Shown piece by piece: positions 36,147-46,342 of a stretch of DNA of 64,000 bases. The notes under the pieces are model-generated. The model searched no databases and was not told the DNA's origin. It worked only from the letters and a program-made list of their open reading frames with translations. Position 1 is the stretch's first letter, and each line of letters begins with the position of its first letter. Origin of the DNA: Sulfitobacter sp. DSM 110093 (lineage in GTDB: Bacteria; Pseudomonadota; Alphaproteobacteria; Rhodobacterales; Rhodobacteraceae); contig NZ_CP085167.1 in assembly GCF_022788715.1 (NCBI RefSeq), forward strand, positions 248,001 through 312,000, given 5' to 3'. The position numbers and the translations under genes are program-made.

Positions 36147-37676
36147 ATGAGACCGATGTATCTTGCACTTTCTGCGAGCCTTTTGGCCACCACTGCCATG
36201 CCGGCAATGGCCGGTAAGGCAGAAGACACATTGAATTGGGCAACCGACAAAGAAGTCGCCGTTGTCGACCCCTATTTCAGCGTGACCCGTGAACTCGTCA
36301 TCATGGGCCATATGGGATGGGACGGTCTTGTCCTTTTCAACAATGAAACCGGTGAGTTTGATCCTCTGCTTGCCACCTCTTGGGAATGGAAGAGCAACAC
36401 CGAGGTCGAATTCGATCTGCGCGAAGGCGTCGTCTTCCACGATGGCAGCACCTTTGATGCAGATGACGTCGTCTATACGATCAATTTCCTGGCCGACGAA
36501 GCAAGCGGCGTTCCTGCGCAATCCGTCGTCAACTGGATGAAAAGCGCCACCAAGATCGACCAATACAAGGTCCGTCTGGAGCTGGTGCAGCCTTTCCCAA
36601 ATGCCTTTGCCTATCTGGCGAATGAAATCTCGATCATGCCTGAGGGTTACTACGAAAATTCGTCCATCGGTGCCGATGGCACGCGGGACCTGTCGAAGGT
36701 GACGCCGATCGGGACCGGCCCCTACACGGTCAGTGATGTAAGAACGGGCAAATACGTCAATTGGGCGAAGAACGACCAGTATTTTGCCGGCGGGCCGAAA
36801 GGCACCCCTCAGATTGGCAATATCAATTTCCGGACAATTGGCGAGTCGAACACCCAACTGGCCGAACTGATGACAGGCGGGCTCGATTGGGCATGGGACG
36901 TGCCGAAAGAGCAGGCTCTGCGCCTTGAGGAAAGCGGGCAGGTGCAGGTGGTCAACGAAAAGACGCTGCGGATCTCCTATCTCGCCTTTGACGTCGATGG
37001 CAGCTCCGGTCAGGACTACTTTACCGATCAAAAGGTCCGCGCCGCATTTGCCCATGCAATCAACCGTGAAGCCATTGCCAAGGAACTGGTCGGCCCGGCC
37101 TCGGTCGCCATCCATTCCGCCTGCCATCCTGAGCAATTTGCCTGTTCTCAGGATGTACCGCACTATGACTATAACCCGGAAAAGGCCAAGGCGCTGTTGG
37201 CCGAGGCGGGATATCCGGACGGGTTTAAGTTCGACCTCTATGGCTACCGCGAGCGTGAGTTCACCGAAGCGGTGATCGGCGACCTGGCGGCGGTTGGTAT
37301 TCAGGCCAATCTGAACTGGCTGCAGTACAGCTCGCTGCTTGAAAAAGTTCAGAACGGCGAGACCCCGGTGAACCACATGACTTGGGGCTCAAGCTCGATC
37401 CCCGATGTGGCAGCGATCACCAGTCATTTCTTCTCGGGCAGCAGCGATGATCCGGCCAAGGATCCGCGCACTGCCGAAGCGCTGGCGCGCGGTGATACCT
37501 CGGTTGATCCCGAAGTGCGCAAAGAGGCCTATCAAGAGGCGCTGAATATCATCGCCGAAGAAGTCTATTGGCTGCCGATGTTCACCTACGCCAAATACTA
37601 CGTGTTCTCCAATGATCTCGACTTCACGCCAACGGCGGATGAGATCCCCCGTCTCTATGAGGCCAGCTGGAAGTAA
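36147..37676 (+). CDS. ABC transporter substrate-binding protein, peptide/opine/nickel type (SBP_bac_5)
   Basis: 509 residues with a Sec signal peptide (about 1-22, ends AMPAMA). Family 5 solute-binding features are the LLATSWEWKSNTEVEFDLREGVVFHDGSTFDADDVVYTINFL region (about 73-116), IGTGPYTVSDVRTGKYVNW (about 190-208) and DQKVRAAFAHAINREAIAKEL (about 293-313). It captures a small peptide-like, opine-like or other extracytoplasmic ligand. GGGAGGAGA lies before the ATG. First gene of the 20 kb plus-strand cluster. Confidence 0.92.
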   Translation: MRPMYLALSASLLATTAMPAMAGKAEDTLNWATDKEVAVVDPYFSVTRELVIMGHMGWDGLVLFNNETGEFDPLLATSWEWKSNTEVEFDLREGVVFHDGSTFDADDVVYTINFLADEASGVPAQSVVNWMKSATKIDQYKVRLELVQPFPNAFAYLANEISIMPEGYYENSSIGADGTRDLSKVTPIGTGPYTVSDVRTGKYVNWAKNDQYFAGGPKGTPQIGNINFRTIGESNTQLAELMTGGLDWAWDVPKEQALRLEESGQVQVVNEKTLRISYLAFDVDGSSGQDYFTDQKVRAAFAHAINREAIAKELVGPASVAIHSACHPEQFACSQDVPHYDYNPEKAKALLAEAGYPDGFKFDLYGYREREFTEAVIGDLAAVGIQANLNWLQYSSLLEKVQNGETPVNHMTWGSSSIPDVAAITSHFFSGSSDDPAKDPRTAEALARGDTSVDPEVRKEAYQEALNIIAEEVYWLPMFTYAKYYVFSNDLDFTPTADEIPRLYEASWK

Positions 37677-37809
37677 CACGCTGCCTTAGGCGTGGGCCGC
37701 TCAAGCTTCCACCCTTAAAGGCGCCACCAAACCCCGCGGGTATCCTGAACTTGGGTATCCGCAGACGGGGCAAACCCATTCTCACACCAACAGCAATCGA
37801 GGTTGACCG

Positions 37810-38727
37810 GTGCTTGCATTTCTTCTCAGGCGAATATCGACGGCTCTACTTGTCGCCTTGACCGTGTCGTCGCTCACTTTTTCGCTCAATTTCCTTTCTG
37901 GGGATCCGGCCATTGCCCTTGCGGGCGAAAGCGCCACCCAAGAGGACCTACAGACCATTCGCGAGGCTTACGGCTATGACAAACCCATCCCGGTCCAGTA
38001 CTTCAACTGGCTGACCGGGGCGCTTCAGGGGGATCTGGGCCAATCGCATTACCTCAACCAGCCGGTTGCGGATGAGATTTTCCAACGCCTGCCCACCACC
38101 ATGACACTTGGTCTGAGCGCGCTTGTCTTTGCGCTGGTCCTCTCCATCCCCTTGGGGGTACTGGCAGCGATCCGGCCCAACAGTTTGTTTGACCGATTTG
38201 CCCTGACCGTGGCCGTAGTGGGGCAGGCGATGCCGAGCTTTTGGTTTGCGCTGACGATGATGCTTTGGTTCGCCATTAACTGGCGCATCCTGCCGGTCTC
38301 GGGCAGTGATACCTGGCTGCATTTCGTCATGCCTTCCATTGCCCTTGGCTATTACATCACACCGGGTGTCATGCGCCTGACCCGGGCCGGGATGCTGGAA
38401 GTTCTGCGCTCCGATTTCATCCGGACCGCCCGCGCAAAGGGGGTCAGTCGCTTCTCGCTGATGTTCAAACATGCGCTGCGCAATGCGATCATTCCGGTGG
38501 TGTCACTGGCGGCGGTGCAGTTCGGCTTCATGCTGGGCGGGTCCATCGTGATCGAGACGATCTTTGCGATCAATGGCCTTGGCTTTCTGGCTTGGGAATC
38601 GATCCAGCGGGCAGATCTGCCAATGATGCAGGCCATCGTGCTGGTTCTCAGCTTTTTTTACATCGCACTCACCTTCCTTGCCGACGTCTTGAACGCTTGG
38701 CTGGACCCGCGGATTAGGATCGGATGA
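37810..38727 (+). CDS. ABC transporter permease (DppB type)
   Basis: 305 residues, GTG start with GAGG upstream. Six helices; the N-terminal LLRRISTALLVALTVSSLTFSLNFLSGDPA is typical of DppB/OppB, and the EAA-like loop is RTARAKGVSRFSLMFKHALRNAIIPV (about 200-225). It forms the membrane channel with the next gene. The 133 bases before it contain no gene; a GGGTATCC direct repeat near 37738-37760 may mark a weak processing or attenuation site. Confidence 0.92.
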   Translation: MLAFLLRRISTALLVALTVSSLTFSLNFLSGDPAIALAGESATQEDLQTIREAYGYDKPIPVQYFNWLTGALQGDLGQSHYLNQPVADEIFQRLPTTMTLGLSALVFALVLSIPLGVLAAIRPNSLFDRFALTVAVVGQAMPSFWFALTMMLWFAINWRILPVSGSDTWLHFVMPSIALGYYITPGVMRLTRAGMLEVLRSDFIRTARAKGVSRFSLMFKHALRNAIIPVVSLAAVQFGFMLGGSIVIETIFAINGLGFLAWESIQRADLPMMQAIVLVLSFFYIALTFLADVLNAWLDPRIRIG

Positions 38728-38728
38728 T

Positions 38729-39643
38729 ATGAGCCCGCTGCAAAACAACGCCCCCACGATGCCCAGCGAGGCGCTCGTTCGCTCCCCCCGGCAGATGATG
38801 TTCCAACACGCGAAGACCCATCGCGGATTGATGCTCGGCGGCTTTGTCATCGCTGTGATCGTTCTGGTGGCCCTTCTGGCGCCGCTGATCGCGCCGCATG
38901 ATCCCTATGCGCAGATGCTGTCGCGCAAACTGATCCCGCCGGTCTGGTTCGATAGCCCCAAAACCACATGGGACCATATCCTTGGCACGGACCATCTCGG
39001 CCGCGACTACCTTTCGCGTTTGATGTACGGCGCGCGGATCTCGCTGATGATCGGCTTTTCCGCCATGCTGATCTCGGGTGTGATCGGTACCATCTTGGGT
39101 ATCTGTGCCGGCTATTTCGGCGGTCGGGTGGATATGGTGATCAACTTCATCATCACCACGCGCCTCTCGATGCCGGTGGTTCTGGTGGCGCTGGCGGTCA
39201 TCAGCATTGTCGGGTCTTCGCTTACAGTAGTGATCTGGGTCATCGGCCTTCTGATCTGGGACCGTTTTGCGGTGGTGGTGCGCAGTGCGACGCAGCAGGT
39301 GCGCGGGCTGGATTTCGTGGCCTCGGCGCAGGCTTTGGGAAGTTCCACGCCGCGCATTCTTTTCAGCGATGTCCTGCCCAATATCTCTAACCATATCATC
39401 GTGATCGCCACCCTTGAGATGGCCCATGCCATTTTGCTCGAAGCGGCACTGTCCTTCCTCGGGCTGGGGGTGCAGCCGCCCACACCAAGCTGGGGTCTGA
39501 TGATTTCGGACGCCAAGGGGCTGATGTTCTTTGACGGCTGGCTGATCGCCGTGCCGGGGACCGCGCTTTTCATGCTGGTGCTGGCCATCAATCTGCTCGG
39601 CGACGGGCTGCGCGACGTGACTGCCCCGGAGGACCGCAGCTGA
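38729..39643 (+). CDS. ABC transporter permease (DppC type)
   Basis: 304 residues with an N-terminal cytoplasmic extension, one helix, then five more. ILGTDHLGRDYLSRLMYGARISLMIGFSAML (about 84-115) and VASAQALGSSTPRILFSDVLPNI (about 196-218, EAA loop) are DppC hallmarks. It lies one base after dppB and overlaps the ATPase gene start. Confidence 0.92.
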   Translation: MSPLQNNAPTMPSEALVRSPRQMMFQHAKTHRGLMLGGFVIAVIVLVALLAPLIAPHDPYAQMLSRKLIPPVWFDSPKTTWDHILGTDHLGRDYLSRLMYGARISLMIGFSAMLISGVIGTILGICAGYFGGRVDMVINFIITTRLSMPVVLVALAVISIVGSSLTVVIWVIGLLIWDRFAVVVRSATQQVRGLDFVASAQALGSSTPRILFSDVLPNISNHIIVIATLEMAHAILLEAALSFLGLGVQPPTPSWGLMISDAKGLMFFDGWLIAVPGTALFMLVLAINLLGDGLRDVTAPEDRS

Positions 39644-41361
39644 TGGGCAATCTGATGAAACACTCTGGCAAGATCGGTGAGCAAATGACCAATTCGACCA
39701 AGCCAATTCTTTCGATCCGCAACCTTACGGTGGCATTGCCGGTTCAGGTGGAGCGGGCTAATGCGGTCGAGAACCTGACCTTTGACGTCCGACCCAAGGA
39801 AATCCTCTGCGTCGTGGGGGAATCCGGCTCCGGCAAGTCGATCACGTCGCTGGCTACGATGGGGCTCTTGGCTTCCAGCCTGAAGGTAACCGGGGGTGAG
39901 ATCGAATTTGATGGGCGCGATGTCCTGAAACTCAGCGAAAGCGAGCATAACAAGCTTCGCGGCGACCGTATGGCGATGATCTTTCAGGAGCCGATGACTG
40001 CCCTCAACCCGGCCTATACCGTCGGCAACCAGATCGAAGAGGTCTTGCGCGTCCACCGGTCCTTTGATGCGGCAGAGCGGCGTGAGCGTACATTAAAGTT
40101 GCTTGATGAGGTGCGGCTTCCGGATCCCGAGCGGCTATTCAACTCGTACCCACACCAACTCTCAGGCGGCCAGCGCCAGCGGATTATGATCGCCATGGCG
40201 CTGGCGCTCGACCCCAAACTCCTGATCGCGGACGAGCCGACCACCGCGCTGGATGTCACGACCCAAAAGCAAATCCTGCATCTGCTGAAACAGCTCAACG
40301 CCAAACACGACGCCGGCATCATGTTCATCACCCATGACTTCGGCGTGGTGGCCGAGATCGCCGACCGTGTGGTCGTCATGCGCCACGGCCAGATCGTAGA
40401 GCAGGGCACCGCCGACGAGGTGCTCAACAATCCGCAACACCCCTACACCCGTGCGTTGATCGACGCGGTGCCGCGCCGTGCCGAAGACCGGGAGATGACG
40501 ATCTCGGAAAACCCTGTTGTCGTTGACGTGCAGGGGCTGATGAAGACCTTTCACACCTCGGGCGGCATGTTCAAGAAAAGCCGGACCGTCGCCGCCGTGA
40601 ACGATATTTCCTTTCAGGTGCGCCGGGGCGAGACACTGGGCATTGTGGGCGAATCCGGTTCGGGCAAGACCACGCTGGTGCGCTGTCTGATGCGTCTCAT
40701 TGATCCCGACAGCGGGGCAATCAACATCTCGGGTGTGGACTTTGCCAGCAAGACCGCTGCCGAGCTGCGCCGCCACCGCAAGGACATTCAAATCGTCTTT
40801 CAGGACCCCTACGGCTCGCTCAATCCGCGCCGCACGATCGGCAGCCAGTTGATCCAAGGCGCGATCAATTTCGGAATGCCGCGCGAAGAAGCGTGGAAGC
40901 GGGTCTATGAACTGCTCGAAATCGTGCAGATGCCAAAATATTCCGTTCACCGCTATCCCAGCCAGTTCTCGGGCGGCCAGCGCCAACGCCTGTGCATCGC
41001 ACGCGCACTTGTGGTCAATCCCAAGGTGCTTATCGCGGATGAAGCGGTGTCGGCGCTGGACGTATCGATCCAGCGTGAGGTGCTCAAGCTGATCAACGAC
41101 ATCCGCGACCGGCTTGGCCTCACCGTGATCTTCATCACCCATGACCTTCGCGTTGCCGCGCAGATCTGCAACGAAGTGCTGGTGATGAAACACGGCGAAG
41201 TGGTGGAGCGGGGCGGCGTTGGCCGCATCTTCACATCTCCGCAACATGAATACACCAAGGCGCTGATCGCCGCACAGCCGGGGCAGGGCTGGGAGATCCC
41301 GGACATGGCCGAATTCGCGCCGCAGACTCTGTCGGGCGGACATAAGGTGGTCAAGATATGA
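39643..41361 (+). CDS. ABC transporter double ATP-binding protein (fused DppD-DppF)
   Basis: 572 residues with two complete ABC cassettes. First: Walker A GESGSGKS (about 64), signature LSGGQRQRI (about 172), Walker B LLIADEPTTALD. Second: GESGSGKTT (about 336), SGGQRQRLCIARAL (about 445), LIADEAVSALD. DppD and DppF are usually separate, and the fused form is a known variant. A second possible start is the ATG at 39685 with GGTGAG before it. Powers the importer in the cytoplasm; its stop overlaps the GMC gene by ATGA. Confidence 0.94.
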   Translation: MGNLMKHSGKIGEQMTNSTKPILSIRNLTVALPVQVERANAVENLTFDVRPKEILCVVGESGSGKSITSLATMGLLASSLKVTGGEIEFDGRDVLKLSESEHNKLRGDRMAMIFQEPMTALNPAYTVGNQIEEVLRVHRSFDAAERRERTLKLLDEVRLPDPERLFNSYPHQLSGGQRQRIMIAMALALDPKLLIADEPTTALDVTTQKQILHLLKQLNAKHDAGIMFITHDFGVVAEIADRVVVMRHGQIVEQGTADEVLNNPQHPYTRALIDAVPRRAEDREMTISENPVVVDVQGLMKTFHTSGGMFKKSRTVAAVNDISFQVRRGETLGIVGESGSGKTTLVRCLMRLIDPDSGAINISGVDFASKTAAELRRHRKDIQIVFQDPYGSLNPRRTIGSQLIQGAINFGMPREEAWKRVYELLEIVQMPKYSVHRYPSQFSGGQRQRLCIARALVVNPKVLIADEAVSALDVSIQREVLKLINDIRDRLGLTVIFITHDLRVAAQICNEVLVMKHGEVVERGGVGRIFTSPQHEYTKALIAAQPGQGWEIPDMAEFAPQTLSGGHKVVKI

Positions 41362-42962
41362 GCGACGCGGCTTATGACTTCATCATCGTCGGCGCGGGCT
41401 CGACCGGCTGCGTGCTGGCGAACCGGCTTTCGGCCAAACCGGGCTTGCGTGTGCTGCTGCTCGAGGCCGGGCCGCGCGATCTGAACCCCTGGATCCACAT
41501 CCCCATCGGTTACTACCGCACGATGGACGACACCCGCATCAACTGGCAGTACCAGACCGAGAACGTGCCGCAATCTGCCGGACGTCGCTTTGACTGGCCG
41601 CGTGGAAAGGTGCTGGGCGGATGCAGTTCGATCAACGGGCTGGTCTATGCCCGCGGGCAGGCGGCGGATTTCGATCATTGGCGGCAGCTTGGCAATCCGG
41701 GCTGGAGCTATGCGGATGTGTTGCCCTATTTCCGCCGGGCCGAGGGTGCGTCGATCGACGATATCGACGAGGAATTCCATGGCCGCGATGGCCCGCTTGG
41801 GGTCAGCCGCGCCAGCGCGAACCCGCTCTGCGACGCCTATATCGCCGCGGCGAATGAGGCCGGCATCCCGCCAAACCCCGATTACAATGGCCGTGAGCAA
41901 GAGGGTGCCGGGTATTTTCAGGTCACCACCCGCAACGGCTGGCGCAGCAGCGCGGCCACGGCCTATTTGAAGCCCGCACGCAAGCGGCCCAATCTGCATG
42001 TGCAGACCGACACCCTGGTACGCCGCCTTATCCTCGAAGGGACCCGCGTGGTTGGGGTTGAGGTCGAACAGGGTGGCAAGGTAGAAACCCTGTACGCCGG
42101 GCGCGAGGTGCTGCTGGCGGCGGGGGCCATCAACTCACCGCAGATTTTGCAGGTTTCTGGCATCGGTAACGCCGAGATGCTGCGCACACGCGGCGTTGAT
42201 GTCACGCATGACCTGCCAGAGGTCGGTGAGAACCTTCAGGACCATTATACCTGCCGCAGTACCTACCGCTGCGCACAGCCTGTCACGGTCAATGACGAGG
42301 TCCGCAGTTGGCCGCGTAAAGTCGGGGTTGCCCTGCAATGGCTCAAAGACCGCAGCGGGCCAATGTCACTGAGCGCGGGGCAGGTCGGCGTGTTTGCGAA
42401 AACCCGCCCGGAATGCGCCACGCCGGATGTGCAGTTTCACTTCCTGCGCTACACCGCGCAGAAACGCGGCCGCACACTGGACCCGTTTTCAGGCTTCACC
42501 GTGACCATGTGCCAGCTGCGCCCGGAAAGCCGTGGCCATGTGCGGATCACCGGCCCGGATCATCGGGCGAAACCGACAATTCAGCCGAATTACCTCGATA
42601 CAACCACCGACCGCGACACCATGATTGCTGGTATGAAACTGGTCCGCAAGGTCGCGGCGCAACCGTCTTTGGCCGATTACATCAGCGAGGAAATGTTGCC
42701 CGGTCGTGATGTGACCAGCGATGACGCCCTGTTGGACTACGTTCGCGCCAATGGCTCGTCGATCTTTCACCCCAGTTCCACCTGCCGCATGGGGGTGGAC
42801 GCGGGCGCCGTCGTCGACCCTCGGCTCAGGGTGCATGGGCTGACCGGCCTGCGGGTAGCGGACGCCTCGATCATGCCGACGCTGGTATCGGCCAACACCA
42901 ATGCCGCCTGCATCATGATTGGCGAGAAAGCCGCGGATATGATCCTCGAGGACATCGCCTGA
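41358..42962 (+). CDS. GMC-family FAD oxidoreductase (alcohol/choline dehydrogenase-like)
   Basis: 534 residues. The FAD-binding motif YDFIIVGAGSTGCVLANRLS is at 5-24, with GKVLGGCSSINGLVYARGQAADFDHW (about 82-107, GMC signature 1), AGAINSPQILQVSGIG (signature 2, about 255-270), and the C-terminal SSIFHPSSTCRMG with the catalytic His, then DASIMPTLVSANTNAACIMIGEKAADMI. It oxidises a primary alcohol to an aldehyde, passing electrons to an unknown acceptor. An aldehyde dehydrogenase is encoded 6 kb downstream, which suggests the following step. Confidence 0.92.
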   Translation: MSDAAYDFIIVGAGSTGCVLANRLSAKPGLRVLLLEAGPRDLNPWIHIPIGYYRTMDDTRINWQYQTENVPQSAGRRFDWPRGKVLGGCSSINGLVYARGQAADFDHWRQLGNPGWSYADVLPYFRRAEGASIDDIDEEFHGRDGPLGVSRASANPLCDAYIAAANEAGIPPNPDYNGREQEGAGYFQVTTRNGWRSSAATAYLKPARKRPNLHVQTDTLVRRLILEGTRVVGVEVEQGGKVETLYAGREVLLAAGAINSPQILQVSGIGNAEMLRTRGVDVTHDLPEVGENLQDHYTCRSTYRCAQPVTVNDEVRSWPRKVGVALQWLKDRSGPMSLSAGQVGVFAKTRPECATPDVQFHFLRYTAQKRGRTLDPFSGFTVTMCQLRPESRGHVRITGPDHRAKPTIQPNYLDTTTDRDTMIAGMKLVRKVAAQPSLADYISEEMLPGRDVTSDDALLDYVRANGSSIFHPSSTCRMGVDAGAVVDPRLRVHGLTGLRVADASIMPTLVSANTNAACIMIGEKAADMILEDIA

Positions 42963-42998
42963 CATGACCCACATCGAACCCAAGAAGCGAGCAAGCAG

Positions 42999-44189
42999 AT
43001 GAAGATCAAGGATATTAAGACCTTCGTGGTCGGCAATAAATCCATTCACCGGGGCGGTCCCTATTGGGTTTTCGTCAAGGTCACCACGGATTGCGGCACA
43101 GTGGGCTACGGAGAAATCTACGGCGTGGCGTTCCACCCCAAGGCCCTGACCGCGATGATCGACGACATGTTCGAGCGGCATTTCGCGGGCACAGACCCTT
43201 TCAAGATCGAACGGCACTTCCGACTGGTCTATTCGGCAGGCTTCTCGCAACGTCCTGATCCGACTGTCATGGGCATCTTCAGCGGCATCGAGATGGCCCT
43301 GTGGGACATCATCGGCAAAGCCCTCGACAAGCCAATTTATGAACTGCTCGGCGGCCAAGTACATGAGCGCCTGCGCAGCTACACCTATCTGAATGCCGCC
43401 CCCGATGCCGCGTCGAACCAGAAAGTTTATGACGATCCAGACGCCGCGGCAGAGCGGGCCTTGGAATATGTCGCGCAAGGGTTCACGGCGCTGAAATTTG
43501 ATCCGGCGCGGCCTTATACTGCCTTTGATCCTCGTCAGCTTTCGATGGAGACACTCGACTTTGCCGACCGCTACACCGCCCGTGTTCGCGAAGCGGTGGG
43601 TGCAAGCTGCGATATCCTCATCGGCACGCATGGTGAGATGTCCCCTTCGGGTGCGCTGCGTCTGGCGCGCAAGTTGGAACCGCATGATCCGCTCTGGCTT
43701 GAGGAACCCACGCCGCCTGACAATATCTCAGGAATGGCGCTTGTTGCCGCCGGAACCCGCATCCCTGTCGCAACCGGCGAGCGGCTGACCACCAAATACG
43801 AATTCGCCGATTTGCTGCGCCAGAATGCAGCGTCGATCCTGCAGATGAACCTTGGCCGCGTCGGTGGCATTCTGGAGGCCAAAAAGATCGCCTCCATGGG
43901 TGAGGCTTTCCACGCCCAGATCGCACCGCATCTGTTCTGCGGCCCTCTGGTCGGTGCGGCGAATATTCAGGTTTCTGCCTGTAGTCCGAACTTTCTCGTC
44001 ATGGAGGGGATCGAGCAATGGGGCGGCTTTCAGGCCGAGATTCTCAAGACCCCGATCCGCTGGGAAGACGGCTATGTCATCCCGCCAACGGCGCCGGGGC
44101 TTGGTGTCGAACTCGATGAAGCCATGGCCGAGGCCAATCCTTACACCGGCGAACGTCTGCAACTGCGGATGAAGGACACGCCAGCATGA
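42999..44189 (+). CDS. Enolase-superfamily enzyme (mandelate racemase/muconate lactonizing group)
   Basis: 396 residues: N-terminal capping domain (about 1-130), then a modified TIM barrel. K166 in ALKFDP is the position of the general base or its partner, E235/E236 in WLEEP and E261 in ATGERL are metal ligands, and H316 is in QIAPHLFCGP. The position normally occupied by the first metal-ligand Asp before His-Gly reads GTHGEM (T210, H211); this GTHG variant exists in acid-sugar dehydratase relatives. It catalyses proton abstraction next to a carboxylate, leading to dehydration, racemisation or cycloisomerisation. Not assignable to one reaction. Confidence 0.85.
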   Translation: MKIKDIKTFVVGNKSIHRGGPYWVFVKVTTDCGTVGYGEIYGVAFHPKALTAMIDDMFERHFAGTDPFKIERHFRLVYSAGFSQRPDPTVMGIFSGIEMALWDIIGKALDKPIYELLGGQVHERLRSYTYLNAAPDAASNQKVYDDPDAAAERALEYVAQGFTALKFDPARPYTAFDPRQLSMETLDFADRYTARVREAVGASCDILIGTHGEMSPSGALRLARKLEPHDPLWLEEPTPPDNISGMALVAAGTRIPVATGERLTTKYEFADLLRQNAASILQMNLGRVGGILEAKKIASMGEAFHAQIAPHLFCGPLVGAANIQVSACSPNFLVMEGIEQWGGFQAEILKTPIRWEDGYVIPPTAPGLGVELDEAMAEANPYTGERLQLRMKDTPA

Positions 44190-44983
44190 CCCAAACGACT
44201 GGAGACAACCCTATGAAGAACCCATTCTCGCTTGAAGGCAAAGTCGCCATCGTGACCGGCGGCAGCAAAGGGATCGGCCTGTCCATCGCGCACCACCTCG
44301 CCGCCATGGGCGCCAAGGTCGCCATCGCTAGCCGCAAGATTGAGGCCTGCGAAGCCGCGGCGCAGGAGATCCGTGATGCCGGGGGGGAGGCCATGGCCGT
44401 GGCCTGCAACATTTCGCGGCGCGACGAATGTGAAGCCTTGGTGGCCAAGACCCATGACACATGGGGCCGTCTGGACATTTTCGTCGCCAACGCGGCGGTG
44501 AACCCGGTCTATGGCCCGCTCGCCGACCTAACTGACGAGGCGTTCAACAAAGTGATGACCTCCAACGTCCACAGTGCGATCTGGTTCGCCAACGCCGCCA
44601 TGCCGCATATGGCCGAAGCGGGTGGCGGGGCGTTCATCATCGTTTCCTCCATCGGCGGTCTACGTGGCTCGGCCACCCTTGGGGCTTACGGCATTTCGAA
44701 AACGGCGGATGTCGGTGTCACGCGATCCCTCGCGGTAGAGTGGGGGCCGAAGAATATCACCGTCAACTGCATCATGCCGGGGCTCATCAAGACCGATTTT
44801 GCCCGCGCCCTTTGGGAGAACGACAGCCTGCGCGACGACCGTATTGCGCGGACCCCGGTCCGGCGGCTTGGCGCTCCTGAAGACATCGGCGGGGTGGCGA
44901 CTTTCTTGGCCGGACCATCGGCCCGTTTCATCACCGGCGAGGTCATCGTCGTGGACGGGGGGACAACCATCGTCGGGCCATAA
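44186..44983 (+). CDS. Short-chain dehydrogenase/reductase (FabG-like)
   Basis: 265 residues from the ATG that overlaps the preceding stop; an ATG at 44213, with GGAGA before it, is an alternative. NAD(P) motif TGGSKGIGL (about 25-33), NAAVNP near 98, catalytic S-Y-K with YGISK (about 170), and the C-terminal FITGEVIVVDGGTT. It probably oxidises a hydroxyl or reduces a keto group on the substrate or its CoA ester. Confidence 0.9.
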   Translation: MTQTTGDNPMKNPFSLEGKVAIVTGGSKGIGLSIAHHLAAMGAKVAIASRKIEACEAAAQEIRDAGGEAMAVACNISRRDECEALVAKTHDTWGRLDIFVANAAVNPVYGPLADLTDEAFNKVMTSNVHSAIWFANAAMPHMAEAGGGAFIIVSSIGGLRGSATLGAYGISKTADVGVTRSLAVEWGPKNITVNCIMPGLIKTDFARALWENDSLRDDRIARTPVRRLGAPEDIGGVATFLAGPSARFITGEVIVVDGGTTIVGP

Positions 44984-45105
44984 GGCCGCGTTTCTGAGCG
45001 AAAACTGAACCCAAGCTGCGGGAGGTAGCTCAACGGCCGATTTTAGGCCGCGGCCTCTTGCACCCTGAAAACGGCCATTGGCCAGAAAATAAAGGAGTAC
45101 TATCA

Positions 45106-46341
45106 ATGGATTTCGATCACAGCCCCAAGGTGAAAGACCTCTGCGACAGGCTCAACGCCTTCATGGAAGAGCACATCTACCCCAATCAGGAGCTTCACAA
45201 TCAGCAGCTCCAGGAAATGGGCCACGGCATCGAGCACTGGGAAAACTGGGGCGGCGTGCCGATCATCGAAGAGCTCAAACCCAAGGCCCGCGAGGCCGGG
45301 TTGTGGAACCTCTTTCTGCCCGAGAGCCGACGGGGTGGCGGACTGACCAACCTCGAATATGCACCGCTTTGCGAGATCATGGGGCGCGCACCTTGGTCGG
45401 CGGAAGTGTTCAACTGTTCCGCACCCGATACCGGGAATATGGAAACGCTGGAACGTTTTGGCACCGAGGCGCAGAAGAAAGAGTGGATGGAGCCGCTTTT
45501 GGCGGGCGAAATCCGCTCCTGCTTTTCCATGACAGAACCCGATGCCGCGTCCTCGGACGCGCGAAACATCAGCCTGACCATCACCCGCGATGGCGATGAG
45601 TACGTCATCAACGGGCGCAAATGGTGGACCTCAGGTTCGGGCGACTCGCGCTGCAAACTGTTCATCGTGATGGGTAAAACTGACCCAGAGGCCGAACCTT
45701 ATCGCCAACAGAGCATGATCCTGGTGCCGCGTGACACACCGGGCCTGACGATCAAGCGGATGATCCCGGTCTTCGGTTTTTCCGACGCGCCGCATGGGCA
45801 TGGCGAGATCATTTATGACAACGTACGCGTCCCTGCGGAAAACATCCTGCTGGGCGAAGGGCGCGGCTTTGAGATCGCCCAAGGGCGGCTTGGACCTGGC
45901 CGCATCCACCACTGCATGCGGATGATCGGGCAGGCCGAAGTGGCCCTTGAGAAGATGTGCAAGCGCGCGCTTGAGCGGCGGCCCTTCGGCAAACTCCTGT
46001 CCGATCAAGGTGTCACACGCGAGCGGATCGCGGAATCCCGCATCATGATCGATCAGGCGCGTTTACTGACGCTCAAGGCCGCTGATCGGATGGACAAGGT
46101 CGGTAACAAAGAGGCCCGCAAGGACATCGGCATGATCAAAGTGGTCGCCCCGCGCATGGCTGCGCAGGTCATCGACTGGGCAATTCAGGTCCATGGGGCC
46201 GCCGGTATCTCCAGCGATTTCGGGCTTTCCTACGCCTATGCACGGGCCCGTGCGATCCGCTTGGCAGACGGGCCGGACGAGGTTCACCAGAACCAGATCG
46301 CCCGGTTGGAACTGAAACCATACACCAATGAAAGGGTTTGA
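45106..46341 (+). CDS. Acyl-CoA dehydrogenase
   Basis: 411 residues from the ATG at 45106 with AAGGAG eleven bases before it. ACAD features: N-terminal helical domain, [17 protein letters not shown] (about 143-160) flavin-binding strand, [24 protein letters not shown], and the C-terminal [44 protein letters not shown]. It inserts the alpha-beta double bond in an acyl-CoA and passes electrons to ETF; an etfBA pair is encoded at 58.7-60.4 kb. In the same cluster as thiolase and FadJ-like genes. Confidence 0.93.
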   Translation: MDFDHSPKVKDLCDRLNAFMEEHIYPNQELHNQQLQEMGHGIEHWENWGGVPIIEELKPKAREAGLWNLFLPESRRGGGLTNLEYAPLCEIMGRAPWSAEVFNCSAPDTGNMETLERFGTEAQKKEWMEPLLAGEIRSCFSMTEPDAASSDARNISLTITRDGDEYVINGRKWWTSGSGDSRCKLFIVMGKTDPEAEPYRQQSMILVPRDTPGLTIKRMIPVFGFSDAPHGHGEIIYDNVRVPAENILLGEGRGFEIAQGRLGPGRIHHCMRMIGQAEVALEKMCKRALERRPFGKLLSDQGVTRERIAESRIMIDQARLLTLKAADRMDKVGNKEARKDIGMIKVVAPRMAAQVIDWAIQVHGAAGISSDFGLSYAYARARAIRLADGPDEVHQNQIARLELKPYTNERV

Positions 46342-46342
46342 A

